Shown here in pieces: positions 61,156-64,000 of a stretch of 64,000 bases of DNA (within the stretch, counting starts at the first letter, position 1; each line of letters opens with the position of its first letter). The DNA lies in NCBI RefSeq assembly GCF_029213205.1, contig NZ_JARGNH010000001.1:1-64000 (forward strand), written 5' to 3'. Under the pieces are notes generated by a model. The model worked only from the letters and a program-made list of their open reading frames with translations, was not told the DNA's origin and did no database searches. The stretch comes from Pseudooceanicola sp. GTDB lineage: Bacteria; Pseudomonadota; Alphaproteobacteria; Rhodobacterales; Rhodobacteraceae. The translations under genes were made by a program, and so were the position numbers.

Positions 61156-61950
61156 ATGACTTCACTGGTGACAACTTCGGATGACGGGCACGTCCGCACA
61201 ATCACATTGAACCGTCCGGATAAGATGAACGCCCTCAGTGGGGCCTTGGCCTGGTCGCTGATCGAGGCCATCGATGCGGCGGTCGCGGATGACAATGTCT
61301 GGGTGGTTGCGCTCACCGGCAGCGGCCGGGCGTTCTGTGCGGGCCTCGATCTGAGCGGGCCGCCGAATTATTCGCCGAAATCGCCGCAGAACGCCCAGCT
61401 TGATGATATCAGCTGGGTCGGCAATTTCGTGCTGGCATTGCGCAAACGCTGTGACAAGCCGGTGGTCGCCGGGATCAATGGCGTCGCGGTTGGGGCCGGG
61501 CTGGGGCTGGCGATGGCCGCCGATGTGCGGCTGATCGCGGAGAGTGCCCGGCTGATGGCCGGATACACCAGGATCGGCGGATCGCCCGATGCCGGGCTGA
61601 CCATGACCTTGCCGCAGGTCATGGGCTATGAACGCACGATGCGCTTCATGATGGAAAACCGCACCGTCACCGGCGCCGAGGCGCTGGAATGGGGCATGGC
61701 CGGTGAGGCGGTCGCCGACGACGCCTTTGCCGCGCGGCTGGCCGAATATTGTCAATCGCTCTGCGAATGGTCGCCGATCACCCTGCGGCTGCTGAAACGT
61801 GGCGTGGTCAAAGCCTGTGAATCCAACGATATGGAACAGCAACTGCGCTATGAGGTGACCAATATCCGCATGGCTTTTGGCAGCGAAGACGGGCGCGAGG
61901 CCCGCGCGGCCTTTCTGGAAAAACGCAAGCCGGTGTTCAAAGGGCGCTGA
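61156..61950 (+). CDS. Enoyl-CoA hydratase/isomerase family protein
   Basis: This is a 264-residue crotonase-fold enzyme. RTITLNRPDKMNALSGALAW is the usual start, AFCAGLDLSG near 58-67 the first oxyanion-hole segment, and INGVAVGAGLGLAMAADVRL near 108-127 the second. The region GGSPDAGLTMTLPQVMG has Asp where many hydratases have catalytic Glu, which suggests an isomerase-like or unusual activity. GGAAAC precedes the ATG. It stands alone and converges on hisE. Confidence 0.85.
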   Translation: MTSLVTTSDDGHVRTITLNRPDKMNALSGALAWSLIEAIDAAVADDNVWVVALTGSGRAFCAGLDLSGPPNYSPKSPQNAQLDDISWVGNFVLALRKRCDKPVVAGINGVAVGAGLGLAMAADVRLIAESARLMAGYTRIGGSPDAGLTMTLPQVMGYERTMRFMMENRTVTGAEALEWGMAGEAVADDAFAARLAEYCQSLCEWSPITLRLLKRGVVKACESNDMEQQLRYEVTNIRMAFGSEDGREARAAFLEKRKPVFKGR

Positions 61951-61963
61951 ACGGCGGGCCGCG

Positions 61964-62281
61964 TCAGCCCTTTGGGCGCGCGGCCTTTTCGGCAATGCCC
62001 GAGGTGCCCTCGCGGCGAGCCAGCTCGGCCTCGACCTCGGCCAGGGTGACGTCACGGGCGGTCAGCATGACCAGCAGGTGATAGAGCACATCCGCCGCCT
62101 CGGACGTCAGTCCGGCGCGGTCGCCCTTGGTGGCCTCGATGATCGCCTCGATCGCCTCTTCGCCAAATTTCTCGGCGCATTTCTCCGGCCCCTTGGCCAG
62201 CAGCTTCGCGGTCCAGGAGGTGTCAGGATCGGCCCCCTTGCGGGCGACGACGGTGGCGGCAAGGTCGTGCAGAATGCTCAT
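61964..62281 (-). CDS. hisE: Phosphoribosyl-ATP diphosphatase
   Basis: The 105-residue enzyme of the second step of histidine synthesis removes pyrophosphate from phosphoribosyl-ATP. The MazG-like helices contain [13 protein letters not shown] and [14 protein letters not shown] with the conserved metal-binding Glu and Asp residues. It is a free-standing HisE, with HisI as a separate protein elsewhere. The ATG overlaps the hisF stop by four bases, so it is coupled to hisF. Confidence 0.93.
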   Translation of the reverse strand: MSILHDLAATVVARKGADPDTSWTAKLLAKGPEKCAEKFGEEAIEAIIEATKGDRAGLTSEAADVLYHLLVMLTARDVTLAEVEAELARREGTSGIAEKAARPKG

Positions 62282-63039
62282 GTCAGCCTCATCGGGATAC
62301 CGGCGGCGGCCATATGGGCCTTGGCCTCGGCAATGGTGAATTCGCCAAAGTGAAAGATCGAGGCGGCCAGCACCGCAGAGGCGTGGCCCTCGGTCACCCC
62401 TTCGACCAGGTGATCCAATGTGCCGACCCCGCCCGAGGCGATGACCGGGATATCCACCGCATCGGCAATGGCGCGGGTCAGTGGCAGGTTGAAACCAGAG
62501 CGGGTGCCGTCACGGTCCATCGAGGTCAGCAGGATCTCTCCGGCGCCTTTCGCGGCCACGGCAAGTGCGAATTCTACCGCGTCAATGCCGGTGGATTTGC
62601 GCCCGCCATGGGTAAAGATCTCCCATTTTCCAGGGCTGACGGTCTTGGCGTCGATGGCGACGACGATGCATTGACTGCCAAAATGATCCGCCGCATCGGC
62701 GACCACATCGGGATTGGCGACGGCGGCGGAATTGAAACTGACCTTGTCGGCCCCGGCCAGCAGCAGATTGCGCACATCCTGCGACGTGCGCACGCCGCCG
62801 CCGACGGTCAGCGGCACATAGCAGCTTTCGGCGGTGCGGGTGACCACATCGAACATGGTGCCGCGGTTTTCATGGGTGGCATGGATGTCGAGGAAACAGA
62901 TCTCATCCGCCCCGGCGGCATCATAGGCGCGCGCCGCGTCCACCGGATCACCGGCGTCGCGCAGGTCGACAAAATTCACGCCCTTGACCACACGGCCATC
63001 GGCCACATCGAGGCAGGGGATGATCCGGGTTTTCAACAT
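62278..63039 (-). CDS. hisF: Imidazole glycerol phosphate synthase cyclase subunit
   Basis: This 253-residue beta/alpha barrel makes imidazole glycerol phosphate and AICAR with ammonia from HisH. The catalytic Asp of the first strand is in [15 protein letters not shown] (Asp11), and the second is in [14 protein letters not shown] (Asp about 130). The phosphate sites are [11 protein letters not shown] and [12 protein letters not shown]. Upstream his genes are not in the window; the next gene is the broken DUF2867 ORF. Confidence 0.96.
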   Translation of the reverse strand: MLKTRIIPCLDVADGRVVKGVNFVDLRDAGDPVDAARAYDAAGADEICFLDIHATHENRGTMFDVVTRTAESCYVPLTVGGGVRTSQDVRNLLLAGADKVSFNSAAVANPDVVADAADHFGSQCIVVAIDAKTVSPGKWEIFTHGGRKSTGIDAVEFALAVAAKGAGEILLTSMDRDGTRSGFNLPLTRAIADAVDIPVIASGGVGTLDHLVEGVTEGHASAVLAASIFHFGEFTIAEAKAHMAAAGIPMRLT

Positions 63040-63106
63040 GGGGCCGCTCCTTTGCCGCCTTCATAGCGCCGGGGGGGCAGGGGGGAAAGGGGGCAGCCAG
63101 CCCTAC

Positions 63107-63544
63107 CTAACGGGCGGCGGCGATGCGGCGGATGGCGCTGCGCGGGATCAGCCGGTGGAACGGGGCGATCAGCGCGAGATAGGCCCGGCCAAGCGCGTTG
63201 TTGCGGTGCACCCAGGTGGCGATATGGACCGTGCCTTCGGATTTCAGCACGGTGATGCGGAAATCCAGGTGGCGGTCGTCCATGCCGACGATGAGTTCCT
63301 CGTCGCATTCATATTCCACCGGGAATCCGGTTCGGGCGTCGTCCGCGGCGGTCTTGAGGCCGAAGGGGCCCACCACCGCGTCGCGCAGGCGCAGGAGCGT
63401 GCGGGCCCAGGCGGGCGAGCGCAAGGCGAGGTCGAGCGCCGCGCGCGGGGTGAGCGGGGTGCTCACGGTGTAATTGTCGAGGAAATCGCCCGGTTACACG
63501 CGGCCCCAGATACGGGCGTGGCGGGGCAGGGGGACTGCGGTCAT
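63107..63544 (-). pseudogene. DUF2867-family gene interrupted by an in-frame stop codon
   Basis: The frame from ATG 63544 reads MTAVPLPRHARIWGRV, then TAA (63494-63496), then PGDFLDNYTVSTPLTPRAA and on to a normal DUF2867 C-terminus (SHLDFRI-like DRHLDFRITVL, ATWVHRNNALGRAYLALIAPFH). Both parts are in the same frame and together give the usual length of about 145 residues. A shorter product could start at GTG 63466 (119 residues), missing about 26 N-terminal residues. Either the gene is dead through one nonsense mutation or it is expressed by re-initiation. The function of DUF2867 is unknown. Confidence 0.7.
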
Positions 63545-63758
63545 CGGGGGCCTCACGGGGTGCTCGCGGGCGACAGGGGAGCACGATCCGCAGCGCCGGG
63601 CCAGTGGGCGGATCGCCTCAGGCGAGGGGTTTCCTGCCCAGCGGCGGCGGCCGGTTTCGGGCCGCGGGTCAATGGGGCGCCGCGGGCAGAGCGGGCGATG
63701 CGCCGGAAGTCGCGCGCAGCGGGTATGCGGGTCGGCAAAGATCCGATCACGGCATCCG

Positions 63759-63785
63759 CCGGGCGGTGAACCGCCCGGAATTTTT
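63759..63785 (+). terminator. Plus-strand terminator with no obvious gene before it
   Basis: CCGGGCGGT (63759-63767) and ACCGCCCGG (63770-63778) form a stem followed by AATTTTT. The T tract is on the plus strand, yet no plus-strand gene lies immediately upstream. The whole stretch 63545-63929 (385 bases) has no convincing protein gene; another hairpin (TTCATT...AATGAA) lies near 63813-63840. Confidence 0.55.
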
Positions 63786-63929
63786 GGTTTTATGGCAATG
63801 TCTTGCCGGTGGTTGAAGCCGCCTTCATTTTCCCTCTCGCGGAGAATGAAAAGCCGGCGTAGCGTCCGCTCACGACTCACCGGATGGTCCGGGAGTTGCG
63901 GACAAACTGACTATAAAAGGAGTGTTGTC

Positions 63930-64000
63930 ATGAAGACGTTTGCCCTGAAATCGGTTGCCCTTGCCGCGCTGATCGCCAGCCCGCTGGCGGTACAGGCGTT
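63930..64000 (+). CDS. Exported protein, N-terminal fragment (runs off the right edge)
   Basis: The first 23 codons read MKTFALKSVALAALIASPLA and continue VQA, a typical Sec signal peptide with cleavage after VQA. AAAAGGAG lies 8-15 bases upstream of ATG 63930, a strong ribosome site. The mature protein is outside the window, so no function can be given. Confidence 0.7.
   Translation, partial: MKTFALKSVALAALIASPLAVQA

Overview
The window is chromosomal DNA of high GC content from an alphaproteobacterium, most likely Rhodobacteraceae. The evidence is the gene set: a four-subunit sarcosine oxidase in soxBDAG order, dnaG next to an alphaproteobacterial-type rpoD, a dctBD-dctPQM TRAP system, nrdR-ribD, a Rhodobacterales-like IscA/TfoX/DUF3307/SatD block, and frequent 4-bp ATGA gene overlaps. 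Nothing resembles a prophage, insertion sequence or CRISPR array. Apart from one AT-rich patch (about 57.6-59.3 kb), base composition looks uniform.

Layout. 0-10 kb: a truncated TadG-like gene, glutamate dehydrogenase, a flavodoxin-like protein, acetoacetyl-CoA synthetase, and the sarcosine oxidase operon. 10-15 kb: dnaG, an intergenic region with four clustered GANTC sites, rpoD, and a translationally coupled PD-(D/E)XK-like ORF. 15-18 kb: a small exported protein, nrdR, ribD and a cytochrome P450. 18-25 kb: a C4-dicarboxylate sensor kinase and regulator with the TRAP transporter they probably control. The regulator lacks the Walker A lysine and the sigma54-contact motif, and the transporter gene has tandem palindromic operators and a sigma70-like promoter. 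25-30 kb: tpiA, TfoX-like, IscA-like, DUF3307, SatD and SufT-like genes, a crotonase and tgt. 30-34.5 kb: three esterase-related (SGNH/GSCFA) proteins. 34.5-39 kb: lon with a heat-shock-type promoter, a decayed transporter gene, an HU-like protein and tRNA-Val(CAC).

39-47 kb holds a putative glucosylglycerate module: glucosyl-3-phosphoglycerate synthase and its phosphatase, with a GH13 sugar phosphorylase a few kb away. Between them lie a CYP153-like alkane hydroxylase with its ferredoxin, a TetR regulator and an orphan TRAP binding protein. 47-51 kb: tRNA-Val(TAC), an MFS transporter, the wreck of a crotonase gene and an NDP-forming acyl-CoA synthetase. 51-57.6 kb: a three-gene transglutaminase / ATP-grasp / alpha-E operon of a widespread type with no established product. 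57.6-59.4 kb: an AT-rich insertion beside tRNA-Tyr with one unknown gene that has a HEPN-like R-x4-H motif. 59.5-64 kb: an SpoU-family rRNA methyltransferase, a CoA-binding protein, a crotonase, hisE-hisF, a DUF2867 gene interrupted by a stop codon, and the start of an exported protein.

The best candidates for undescribed biology are the DctD variant with its operators, the transglutaminase/ATP-grasp operon, the SatD-DUF3307 pair, the HEPN-like island gene and the GANTC cluster before rpoD. All functions are read from sequence motifs and memory of protein families; no database search was run.
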